A stretch of 64,000 nucleotides of DNA from Mycolicibacter heraklionensis (GTDB lineage: Bacteria; Actinomycetota; Actinomycetes; Mycobacteriales; Mycobacteriaceae): contig LZME01000068.1 of NCBI GenBank assembly GCA_001673575.1, positions 62,001-126,000 of the forward strand, read 5' to 3'. Below are positions 56,868 through 64,000 of the stretch, one piece after another (positions within the stretch are counted from its first letter, which is position 1; the number at the start of each line of letters is the position of its first letter). The translations under genes were made by a program, and so were the position numbers. The notes under the pieces are model-generated. The model ran no database searches, was not told the origin of the DNA, and worked only from the letters and a program-made list of their open reading frames with translations.

Positions 56868-56948
56868 TCCGCTTCGTCGTGTTGTAACCCGTGGTGCCGG
56901 TCGGGGCGTGTTCAATGATGGACACGAACCGTCCAGCTAGGGGCACCA

Positions 56949-58370
56949 ATGTCAACGCCGGCGCTCAGCCTGTCACGGCAGATGCTGCGGCGTCGGCCGG
57001 TGAACGGTGCACCGATCCCGACCGGGGGCACGAACCACCTGCGACGCAGGCTCGGCGGCTTTCGGCTCACCATGTTCGGCGTCGGCTCGACGGTCGGCAC
57101 GGGAATCTTCTTTGTCTTCCCGGTGGCGGTACCGCAAGCAGGCCCGGCGGTGGTCGTTTCGTTCATCATCGCCGGGGCCGCAGCGGGTCTGGCCGCGATC
57201 TGCTACGCGGAGTTGGCTTCGGCGGTACCCATTTCGGGGTCGGCATACTCGTATTCCTATGCCACCCTCGGTGAGTTCATGGCCGTGGTTGTCGGGGCAT
57301 GCCTGCTGCTCGAATACGGGGTGTCTACCGCCGCGGTGTCAGTGGGGTGGAGTCAGTACCTGAACAAGCTGTCGCTCAATGTCTTCGGATTCTCGGTACC
57401 GCCTGCTATTTCATCGGCACCATGGGATTCCGAGGGTGGTTTGGTCAATCTGCCAGCCATCGTCTTGGTGGCAATTTGTGCGGCTCTGTTGATCGGCGGC
57501 ACCAGTGAGTCGGCCAAGGTCAACGCCGTAATGGTGGTGATCAAGCTCGGCGTGCTGCTGATGTTTGCGGTGATCGCGTCAACGGCGTTCAGAGCGAACC
57601 ACTTCACTGACTTCGCTCCTTTCGGATTCTCGGGAATCAGCTGGGCAGCGGGCACGATCTTCTTTTCCTACGTCGGTCTTGACGCGGTATCCACCGCCGG
57701 TGAAGAGGCCAAAGACCCGCAGCACACGATCCCGCGGGCAATCATCGCGGCACTGCTGATCGTGACCGGTGTCTATGTGATCGTCGCGGTTGCCGCGATG
57801 GGCAGCCAGCCGTGGCAGGACTTCCAGGGGCAAAGCGCGGGCCTGGCCGTGATTGTGGACCACATCACCGGAAACCGTTTAGGGAGCACCGTCTTGGCCG
57901 TGGGCGCGGTGATCTCAATCTTCTCGGTCACCTTGGTCACGATGTACTGCCAGACGCGCATCCTGTTCGCGATGGGTCGCGACGGCCTGCTTCCGGCGAC
58001 GTTCGCCAAGGTCAACCCGCGCACCGCGACACCCGCAACCAACACCATGATCGTCGCGGTCGTGGCGGCAGCCCTCGCCGGTCTGGTTCCGCTTCAGCGC
58101 CTGGCCGAAACGGTCTCCATCGGTGCCTTGACCGCGTTCATCGTCGTGTCCGTGGCGGTGGTTGTGCTCCGGGTCCGGGAACCGGATCTGCCCCGCGGAT
58201 TCAAGGTGCCGGGCTACCCGATCACACCAATCTTGTCGGTGGCGGTTTGCGGATGGATTATGTGCAGCCTGCACCGGTACACCTGGATCGTGTTCGCCGG
58301 CTGGCTAGTGGTCGCGTTGGTCTTCTACCTGGTGTGGGGTCGCCGTCACAGCGCACTCAACGGCGGTTAG
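56949..58370 (+). CDS. rocE: APC-family amino-acid permease (RocE-like)
   Basis: A 473-residue amino-acid/polyamine permease with about twelve membrane helices. The first helix region GGFRLTMFGVGSTVGTGIFFVFP carries the GxGxxxGxGIF unwound motif, and FFSYVGLDAVSTAGEEAKDPQHTIPRAI is the cationic-amino-acid-transporter signature. It fits the Rv2320c RocE type (arginine/ornithine uptake), which in H37Rv lies just beyond uspC. Here it lies between uspB and uspA. ATG 56949 has AGGGG upstream. It could also carry ethanolamine, since eut permeases are in this superfamily. Confidence 0.88.
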   Translation: MSTPALSLSRQMLRRRPVNGAPIPTGGTNHLRRRLGGFRLTMFGVGSTVGTGIFFVFPVAVPQAGPAVVVSFIIAGAAAGLAAICYAELASAVPISGSAYSYSYATLGEFMAVVVGACLLLEYGVSTAAVSVGWSQYLNKLSLNVFGFSVPPAISSAPWDSEGGLVNLPAIVLVAICAALLIGGTSESAKVNAVMVVIKLGVLLMFAVIASTAFRANHFTDFAPFGFSGISWAAGTIFFSYVGLDAVSTAGEEAKDPQHTIPRAIIAALLIVTGVYVIVAVAAMGSQPWQDFQGQSAGLAVIVDHITGNRLGSTVLAVGAVISIFSVTLVTMYCQTRILFAMGRDGLLPATFAKVNPRTATPATNTMIVAVVAAALAGLVPLQRLAETVSIGALTAFIVVSVAVVVLRVREPDLPRGFKVPGYPITPILSVAVCGWIMCSLHRYTWIVFAGWLVVALVFYLVWGRRHSALNGG

Positions 58371-58397
58371 GAACGCAGGCGCGGCGACGACGTGGGC

Positions 58398-59270
58398 TTA
58401 CGTGAGGTCATAGCTGACCCGCCGGCCCAACGACAGCTGCTGAACGACCGTCACCGAAACCAGGACGGCAAACAGCACCAGTGCCATCACCGCGGCCCGG
58501 CCGATCGCCGCCGCACCGAATGCCTCGTCATAGATGCGGTGGGCGATCAGATCGGTGCGGCCGCCCGGTCCGCCGCCGGTCAGCGCGTACACGGTGTCGA
58601 ACACCTGCGCCGCGCTGACCACGCCGGTGACCAACACGAAGAACATCGTGGGCCGCAGCATCGGCAGGGTGACGCGCCAGAACCGCTGCCACCCGTTGGC
58701 GCCATCGATGCGCGCCGCCGACAGCACCTGGGTCGGGATGGCCAGGATGCCGGCCAGGAAGAACAGCGCGACGTAGCCGACGTTGGTCCACACCACCACC
58801 GCCGAAGTCACCGGCAGCGCCAGCCCCGGATCGGTCAGCCATTCGATGCGGCGACCGAGCACGGTGCTCACCGCGCCGTCCGTGGGGCTCAGAATCCAGC
58901 GCCACAGCACCGCGATCGCCAGCGGTGCGCAGATCCACGGCAGCACGTACACGGTGCGAAACACGGCGCTGCCGGGCAGCCCGCGCGCCAGCAAGAGCGC
59001 CACACCCAACCCCAGGGCGGTCTGCAGCGGGACGACGAACGCGACGAAAAGTATCGTCACCACAAGGGAATTGCCGAACACCGGATCGGTCAACACCGAT
59101 CGCCAGTTCTCCGCGCCGACATAACGGATCGGCCCCAGCAGATCCCAGCGGTGCAGGCTCAGCCACACCACCACCAGCATCGGCAGCAGCAGGAACGTCA
59201 CCACCCCGAACAGGCTGGGGGCAAGCAGCGCGTAACCCAGCGTCGCAGACCGGGGGGCGCGGCGGCTCAT
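58398..59270 (-). CDS. uspA: UspA-like permease of the amino-sugar ABC transporter
   Basis: A 290-residue permease (MalF type) with six helices (ATLGYALLAPSLFGVVTFLLLPMLVVVWLSL; VVTILFVAFVVPLQTALGLGVALLLA; VYVLPWICAPLAIAVLWRWIL; AVVVWTNVGYVALFFLAGILAI; MFFVLVTGVVSAAQVFDTVYAL; VMALVLFAVLVSVTVVQQLSL) and the EAA loop SAARIDGANGWQRFWRVTLPMLRPT. ATG 59270 is chosen; TTG 59300 overlaps the DUF2804 stop (TTGA) and would add ten residues. The partners uspB and uspC are 5 kb away, separated by three genes. Confidence 0.88.
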   Translation of the reverse strand: MSRRAPRSATLGYALLAPSLFGVVTFLLLPMLVVVWLSLHRWDLLGPIRYVGAENWRSVLTDPVFGNSLVVTILFVAFVVPLQTALGLGVALLLARGLPGSAVFRTVYVLPWICAPLAIAVLWRWILSPTDGAVSTVLGRRIEWLTDPGLALPVTSAVVVWTNVGYVALFFLAGILAIPTQVLSAARIDGANGWQRFWRVTLPMLRPTMFFVLVTGVVSAAQVFDTVYALTGGGPGGRTDLIAHRIYDEAFGAAAIGRAAVMALVLFAVLVSVTVVQQLSLGRRVSYDLT

Positions 59271-59296
59271 AGGAGTATTTAAGCGCTTGCGTCGAC

Positions 59297-60334
59297 TCAA
59301 AACCGGGTCTTCATCCGCTCAAGAATCCCGGGCACGTTGCCGAAGGAGTAGGACTCACCGGACAGGGACGTCACCGTGCCTCGGTAGGTCCCGGCGAGTT
59401 GCCAGTAGTCGATCGCGGCCGCGACCAGGTTGGCCTTGACCACCTTGCGTCCCGCAGGTGTGAAGGTCACATCGAGCCGGCCGTCACGGTCACGGACGTG
59501 CACGGTCGACAACGGATCGGCGGACCCGAAATCGAACTGGACTCCCGCGAGCGGCTCCACGGCACCGGGAACCCAGTTCGACGACTCGTCATCGTCGTCG
59601 CTGACCTCCGGCCGGTCGACGAAGTTGGCGCCGACGACACCGCCGGCCAGTGCGACCGCGAAGGTGCCCCACGTCCAGAACGTCGAATACGGGAATTGCG
59701 AACGATGCTCATCGAGGATGGCGAAGTCGCGGGCCCGCTCGAACACATACGTGCGATCACCGACGGTGAGTGCGCCGTCGACCGGAAACGGCTGCTTGAA
59801 CGTGTAGTAGTCGATCGCCGACGTGAGTTTGGCGCTGAGGCTGAGCGGTGGCGCCGCCCCCTCCACATACAGGGTCAGCGCACCGTTGATCGCGGGCCCG
59901 CGCCGGTCTGCCGCACAGTCGAATCGCACGGTGATCGTGCCGATGTCGACATCGAAGTCGTAGTCGAGTAGATAGCGGCTCGTCTGGACCCGGCAGCGAC
60001 CACCATGCAGCAGGTCGTCGGGCAGGTCCAGAGTGGCGCCCCGGAACCGCGCGCTCTTCTCCACCAGGACACCGGTCGCCCGATCGCGGATGAACAGCTC
60101 CGACGACGCCAGGTACTTCACGTCCTGCATGATCATGGCGCCCGACATCTCGGGGTGGATCAAGGCGAACCCCACCCACTCTTTGAGCCGGAACTCCCGC
60201 CAGAGACGAGACAAGCCCCGGTGCGCATCGACCGGGTTGGTGTCGCGGACCCGGCCATCGAAGCGGCCGTAGCGTCGAACACCGTCTTCAACCAGTCGCT
60301 GAGGCGCCGTCACGCCGTGATCATTAATTGACAC
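59297..60334 (-). CDS. DUF2804 family protein
   Basis: A 345-residue soluble protein matching the DUF2804 pattern (RFDGRVRDTNPVDAHR, RLKEWVGFALIHPEMSGAMIMQDVKYLASSELFIRDRATG, FPYSTFWTWGTFAVALAGGVVGANFVDRPEV). The mixed beta-rich outline resembles lipocalin/CrtC-like hydratase proteins, but no function is established. Its stop overlaps the possible TTG start of uspA, suggesting an operon with it. It is divergent from tldD across ~40 bp. Confidence 0.82.
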   Translation of the reverse strand: MSINDHGVTAPQRLVEDGVRRYGRFDGRVRDTNPVDAHRGLSRLWREFRLKEWVGFALIHPEMSGAMIMQDVKYLASSELFIRDRATGVLVEKSARFRGATLDLPDDLLHGGRCRVQTSRYLLDYDFDVDIGTITVRFDCAADRRGPAINGALTLYVEGAAPPLSLSAKLTSAIDYYTFKQPFPVDGALTVGDRTYVFERARDFAILDEHRSQFPYSTFWTWGTFAVALAGGVVGANFVDRPEVSDDDDESSNWVPGAVEPLAGVQFDFGSADPLSTVHVRDRDGRLDVTFTPAGRKVVKANLVAAAIDYWQLAGTYRGTVTSLSGESYSFGNVPGILERMKTRF

Positions 60335-60364
60335 CTATGCCGTGGTCAACCATCGGCACGTCGT

Positions 60365-60370
60365 TACGGT
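60365..60370 (+). promoter_or_regulatory. -10 box TACGGT, leaderless promoter of tldD
   Basis: TACGGT is followed by 6 nt (GGACGG) and GTG 60377, the same geometry as the other leaderless genes in this window. Confidence 0.5.
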
Positions 60371-60376
60371 GGACGG

Positions 60377-61903
60377 GTGACAGCGAATCGGGGGATCGAC
60401 GCCGAGTTTCTGGCCCTGCCCCGCCACGAGCTGGCCGACGCCGCATTGTCGGCGGCCAGGGCGGCCGGCGCCGAGCATGCCGACCTGCGGATTCACCGGA
60501 TCGCCACCGAGGTCATCCGGCTGCGCGACGGCGAGTTGGAGACCGCCGTCGTCAACCGCGAGCTCGGCTTCGCGGTGCGGGTGGTGGTCGACGGCACCTG
60601 GGGCTTCGCCTCGCATGCCGAACTGGCGCCGGCGGTAGCGGCTGACACCGCTCGTCGTGCCGTGCAGGTCGCCAAGACGCTGGCGGTGCTCAACGCCGAA
60701 CGTGTCGAACTGGCCGCCGAGCCGGTGTACCGCGACGCGACGTGGGTGTCGGACTATCTGATCGACCCGTTCGAGGTACCCACCGCCGACAAGATCGATG
60801 TGCTGGAGGACTACTCGGGTCGGCTGCTCGCCTCCAAAAAGGGAGGAGCGGGGGTCGACCACGTGTCCGCTTCCGTTACCGCGGTCAAGGAGCAGACCTT
60901 CTACGCCGATGTGTTCGGATCGTCGATCACTCAGCAGCGGGTGCGGCTGATGCCGGTCTGCGATGCGGTCACCGTCGGACCGGATGGCTTCGACTCGATG
61001 CGAACGCTGGCGCCGCCGACGGCGCGCGGTTGGGAAGCGGTCGCCGGCGACGAGATCTGGGACTGGTCGGGCGAGCTAACCCAACTTCCGGTGTTGCTGG
61101 CCGAGAAGGTCAAGGCGCCCAGCGTCACCGCCGGGCCAACCGACCTGGTGATCGACCCGACCAACCTGTGGCTGACCATCCACGAATCCATCGGGCATGC
61201 AACCGAATACGATCGAGCCATCGGTTACGAGGCGGCCTACGCGGGTACCTCGTTCGCCACCCCGGACAAGCTCGGAACCCTGCAATACGGATCACCGGTG
61301 ATGAATGTGACCGCCGACCGCACAGTGCCCTACGGACTGGCCAGCATCGGCTACGACGACGAAGGCGTGGCAGCCCAGAGCTGGGACCTGGTGCGCGACG
61401 GACGATTCGTCGGGTATCAGCTGGACCGGGTGTTCGCGCCCAGGTTGGGACACTCTCGTTCCAACGGGTGCTCATACGCCGATTCACCGCACCATGTCCC
61501 GATCCAGCGGATGGCCAATGTGTCGCTGCAGCCGGGAACCGAAGACCTATCCACTGCGGATCTGATCAGCCGAGTGGACAACGGTATCTACATCGTCGGC
61601 GACCGATCGTGGTCGATTGACATGCAACGCTATAACTTTCAGTTCACCGGACAGCGGTTCTTCCGGATCCGTGACGGCCGTCTCGACGGTCAGCTTCGCG
61701 ATGTGGCCTATCAGGCGACCACCACCGATTTCTGGAACGCGATGGAGGCCGTCGGCGGTCCCTCGACATGGCGGCTGGGCGGGGCGTTCAACTGCGGCAA
61801 GGCGCAGCCCGGTCAGGTGGCCGCGGTCAGCCACGGCTGCCCGTCGGCGCTGTTCCGGGGGATCAACGTGCTCAACACGCGCAGCGAGGGGGGCCGGGAA
61901 TGA
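60377..61903 (+). CDS. tldD: TldD-like metalloprotease
   Basis: A 508-residue zinc protease subunit. With TldE/PmbA, TldD processes peptides such as microcin B17 and degrades CcdA in E. coli; the native mycobacterial substrate is unknown. The metal motif IHESIGHATE (HExxxH, ~268-274) is intact, along with LGHSRSNGCSYADSPHHVPIQRMANVSL and C-terminal AFNCGKAQPGQVAAVSHGCPSALFRGINVLNT. It overlaps pmbA by 4 nt (ATGA). Order and strand match Rv2315c-Rv2314c. Confidence 0.95.
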   Translation: MTANRGIDAEFLALPRHELADAALSAARAAGAEHADLRIHRIATEVIRLRDGELETAVVNRELGFAVRVVVDGTWGFASHAELAPAVAADTARRAVQVAKTLAVLNAERVELAAEPVYRDATWVSDYLIDPFEVPTADKIDVLEDYSGRLLASKKGGAGVDHVSASVTAVKEQTFYADVFGSSITQQRVRLMPVCDAVTVGPDGFDSMRTLAPPTARGWEAVAGDEIWDWSGELTQLPVLLAEKVKAPSVTAGPTDLVIDPTNLWLTIHESIGHATEYDRAIGYEAAYAGTSFATPDKLGTLQYGSPVMNVTADRTVPYGLASIGYDDEGVAAQSWDLVRDGRFVGYQLDRVFAPRLGHSRSNGCSYADSPHHVPIQRMANVSLQPGTEDLSTADLISRVDNGIYIVGDRSWSIDMQRYNFQFTGQRFFRIRDGRLDGQLRDVAYQATTTDFWNAMEAVGGPSTWRLGGAFNCGKAQPGQVAAVSHGCPSALFRGINVLNTRSEGGRE

Positions 61904-63270
61904 TTGGGCCACAGCAGGTCATCGATACCGCTCTGGCGGCGGCGGCCAAGAGTGAGAACACCGAAACCATCGTGCTGGTCACCGACCGGACCGAGGCGTC
62001 GTTGCGCTGGGCCGGTAACTCGATGACCACCAACGGGGTGTCGAGCAGTCGAACCACCACTGTCATTTCGATCGTCGCCGACGACGAGGGTGCTCGGGTC
62101 GGCTCGCTGTGCTCGGCCGAGGTGGATCCCGCACTGATCCCCGAGTTGGTCGCGGCCTCGGTGGAGGCGGCCGCGGGCGCACCGGAGGCCCGCGACGCCG
62201 CGGAACTGCTGGGGGGCACCGCGGTCCCGGAGGACTGGGACGCCGCGGTCCCGCAGACCGGGGCGGAGGTCTTCGCCGACCTGGCCGGCTCGCTGAGTCG
62301 AGGCTTTCGCGGCGCCGACCAGCTCTACGGGTTCGCTCGCCACGAGGTGGAGACGACGTTCCTGGCGTCTTCGACCGGGTTGCGGCGGCGTTTCACCCAG
62401 CCCACCGGGACGGTGGAGATCAATGCCAAACGCAATGGTGCCAGTGCGTGGGCGGGGATCAGCACCCCGGATTTCGTTGACGTGCGATGCGATTCCTTGC
62501 TGGTGCAGCTCTCGACGCGCTTGGGCTGGGCGGCGCGCACCGTCGAGTTGCCGGCCGGGCGCTACGAGACGTTGATGCCGCCTTCCACGGTGGCCGACAT
62601 GATGATCTATCTCGGTTGGACGATGAGCGGCCGCGGAGCACAGGAAGGCCGTACCGCGTTGTCGGCGCCCGGCGGCGGCACCCGGGTGGGGGAGCGGTTG
62701 TCCGAACTGCCCCTGACGCTGTACTCCGACCCGCATGCGTTCGGGCTCGAGTGCGCGCCGTTCGTAGCGACCGGCACCTCGTCGGAGACCGCCTCGGTAT
62801 TCGACAACGGCCTGGACATCGGTTGCGTGGACTGGATCCGCGGTGGGGTGATCAACGCGCTGGCCTATCCGCGGGCCGCCGCCGCCGAGTTCGGCGTCCC
62901 GGTCGCCCTTGCCGCCGACAACCTGTTGATGACGGGCGGTTCGGCCAGCATGGACGAGATGATCGCCTCGACCGAGCGTGGGCTGCTGTTGACCACGCTG
63001 TGGTACATCCGCGAGGTGGATCCGACCACGCTGCTGTTGACCGGGCTGACCCGCGACGGCGTCTACCTGGTCGAAGACGGCAAAGTGACTGCGGCGGTGA
63101 ACAACTTCCGATTCAACGAGAGCCCCCTGGATCTGCTGCGCCGCGCCACCCAGGCCGGCATCGCCGAGCCGACACTGCCTCGGGAGTGGGGCGACTGGGC
63201 GACCCGGGCGGTGATGCCGTCACTGCGGATCCCCGACTTCCACATGTCGTCGGTGAGCCAGGCAACCTAA
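61900..63270 (+). CDS. pmbA: TldE/PmbA-like subunit
   Basis: A 456-residue partner of TldD lacking the HExxxH motif, as usual for this non-catalytic subunit. Conserved parts: [132 protein letters not shown]. The two proteins form a TldDE heterodimer. ATGA overlap with tldD ensures equal synthesis. Confidence 0.94.
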   Translation: MIGPQQVIDTALAAAAKSENTETIVLVTDRTEASLRWAGNSMTTNGVSSSRTTTVISIVADDEGARVGSLCSAEVDPALIPELVAASVEAAAGAPEARDAAELLGGTAVPEDWDAAVPQTGAEVFADLAGSLSRGFRGADQLYGFARHEVETTFLASSTGLRRRFTQPTGTVEINAKRNGASAWAGISTPDFVDVRCDSLLVQLSTRLGWAARTVELPAGRYETLMPPSTVADMMIYLGWTMSGRGAQEGRTALSAPGGGTRVGERLSELPLTLYSDPHAFGLECAPFVATGTSSETASVFDNGLDIGCVDWIRGGVINALAYPRAAAAEFGVPVALAADNLLMTGGSASMDEMIASTERGLLLTTLWYIREVDPTTLLLTGLTRDGVYLVEDGKVTAAVNNFRFNESPLDLLRRATQAGIAEPTLPREWGDWATRAVMPSLRIPDFHMSSVSQAT

Positions 63271-63308
63271 AGCGTGTCGAACCCTCCGGCAGTACCGGAC
63301 ACCGCATC

Positions 63309-64000
63309 TCAAGACGTCTGGTCGGCAAGCGGTTCGCCGGCTGCTTTCAGCAGGGCACGTCGATCCGCATGGAAATAGGTGCATCCGGTCATCAGTGCGC
63401 ACACGACCGCAGCGATCGCCAGCATCGCCGTTTCGGTGACCATGAGGTGCACGCACGCACCGATGGTGACCCCCAGGGTGAAGCTGCCGAACAGCAGGAA
63501 ATTTCCGAGCCAGTCCGCAATCGAGCCGCCGCTGAGATGACGTTCGATGCCTTGCGCCATCTTGACCACAGTCCCGGTCACGTAGCTCAGGGGAATCGAT
63601 ACCTCACCGTCTTTGACGAACGAAGTGTTGAGAGCGCCAAGACCGAACGCGATCAGCAAGATCGGGGCGATCGGAAGCTCCTTGTCCGACCAGCCGTCCA
63701 AGGTGACGTCGACTGCGGACGCGACCGTCACTGACAGGGTGGTCAAAACAGTCGAACCGTGCGCGTGCGCGACGCATAAGTGCCTGCGGCACAGCGATGC
63801 GGTCACCACCCCCAAAATGAACGCCAGCAAGATGAACCCCGCGGTGATCGATACCCAGCGCTGGTCGCGAAAGGAGCCCAGCACCGCCAGCTGGCCTGTT
63901 CCCGTCATGGAAGTGACGAAGTACTCGGTCGATTGGGTGAATGCGGTGGCACCCAATAGCCCGGCCAGTGCGCTGAGCGCCCACGATAACCGCGCTTCAC
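63309..64000 (-). CDS. DUF1275 (YoaK-like) membrane protein, partial
   Basis: The frame runs off the right edge of the window, so the N-terminus is missing; ~230 residues are visible. At the visible start the sequence reads ARLSWALSALAGLLGATAFTQSTEYFVTSMTGTGQLAVLG, matching the start of the DUF1275 domain (family pattern with SGNT-like MTGT), followed by about six membrane helices. An internal TTG at 63956 is not the true start. DUF1275 proteins are small membrane proteins with no settled function. It is convergent with pmbA (38-bp gap). Confidence 0.82.
   Translation of the reverse strand, partial: EARLSWALSALAGLLGATAFTQSTEYFVTSMTGTGQLAVLGSFRDQRWVSITAGFILLAFILGVVTASLCRRHLCVAHAHGSTVLTTLSVTVASAVDVTLDGWSDKELPIAPILLIAFGLGALNTSFVKDGEVSIPLSYVTGTVVKMAQGIERHLSGGSIADWLGNFLLFGSFTLGVTIGACVHLMVTETAMLAIAAVVCALMTGCTYFHADRRALLKAAGEPLADQTS

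Overview
This 64 kb window is high-GC actinobacterial DNA from a mycobacterium. Many genes match, from memory, M. tuberculosis (Mtb) H37Rv Rv2314c-Rv2377c in the same relative order and strand (plus here equals the H37Rv 'c' strand): mbtG-mbtH-cfp2, hrcA-dnaJ2-rsmE, phoH-ybeY-CNNM/CorC-era, amiA2/recO, uppS, zur/smtB/glyS, a TPM-domain protein, dgt, dnaG, tRNA-Asn, an ECF transporter, usp transporter genes and tldD-pmbA. Lineage-specific blocks sit between these conserved ones. The species cannot be fixed from sequence alone. All homology statements come from reading and memory; no search was run.

Layout. 1-1332: end of the mycobactin cluster (mbtG fragment, mbtH) and the secreted antigen cfp2. 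1350-8924: an accessory metabolic island with an FGGY kinase coupled to a sphingosine-phosphate-lyase-like PLP enzyme, a HisN-like phosphatase, ethanolamine ammonia-lyase eutBC and a LysR regulator. These could form a route from an amino-alcohol or sphingoid compound to phosphoethanolamine, ethanolamine and acetaldehyde plus ammonia. 8969-17293: heat-shock, RNA-maturation and GTPase genes, with an AraC regulator and a methyltransferase inserted. 17378-21629: lipoprotein, SDR, Baeyer-Villiger-type monooxygenase, sulfurtransferase sseB and a hemophore-family protein. 21734-29671: amiA2, recO, a collagen-like Gly-rich putative lipoprotein, a methyltransferase, uppS, the zinc regulators smtB-zur and glyS.

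29678-38936: membrane protein, TPM protein, dgt, a PknH-sensor-like protein, dnaG (an 8-bp tandem repeat crosses its stop), SnoaL-like and XRE genes, tRNA-Asn. 38987-46966: accessory genes (acyl-CoA oxidase-like enzyme, phytase-like lipoprotein, two TetR regulators, PAS protein, GGDEF-EAL enzyme, MarR). 47055-49909: a fused S-A-A ECF transporter with EcfT. 50019-64000: a DUF559 nuclease-like gene between imperfect direct repeats, the usp transporter genes split by a LuxR-lpqH-rocE block, DUF2804, tldD-pmbA and a DUF1275 membrane protein running off the end.

Regulation visible in the sequence: many genes start 6-7 nt after a TAnnnT-type -10 box, the pattern of mycobacterial leaderless mRNAs (17378, 32423, 32559, 34704, 40988, 40933, 44105, 47055, 60377). 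The smtB-zur promoter has a near-ideal -35/-10 pair with a perfect palindrome in its spacer and a Zur-box-like site just downstream. The eutBC leader can fold into a long nested hairpin.
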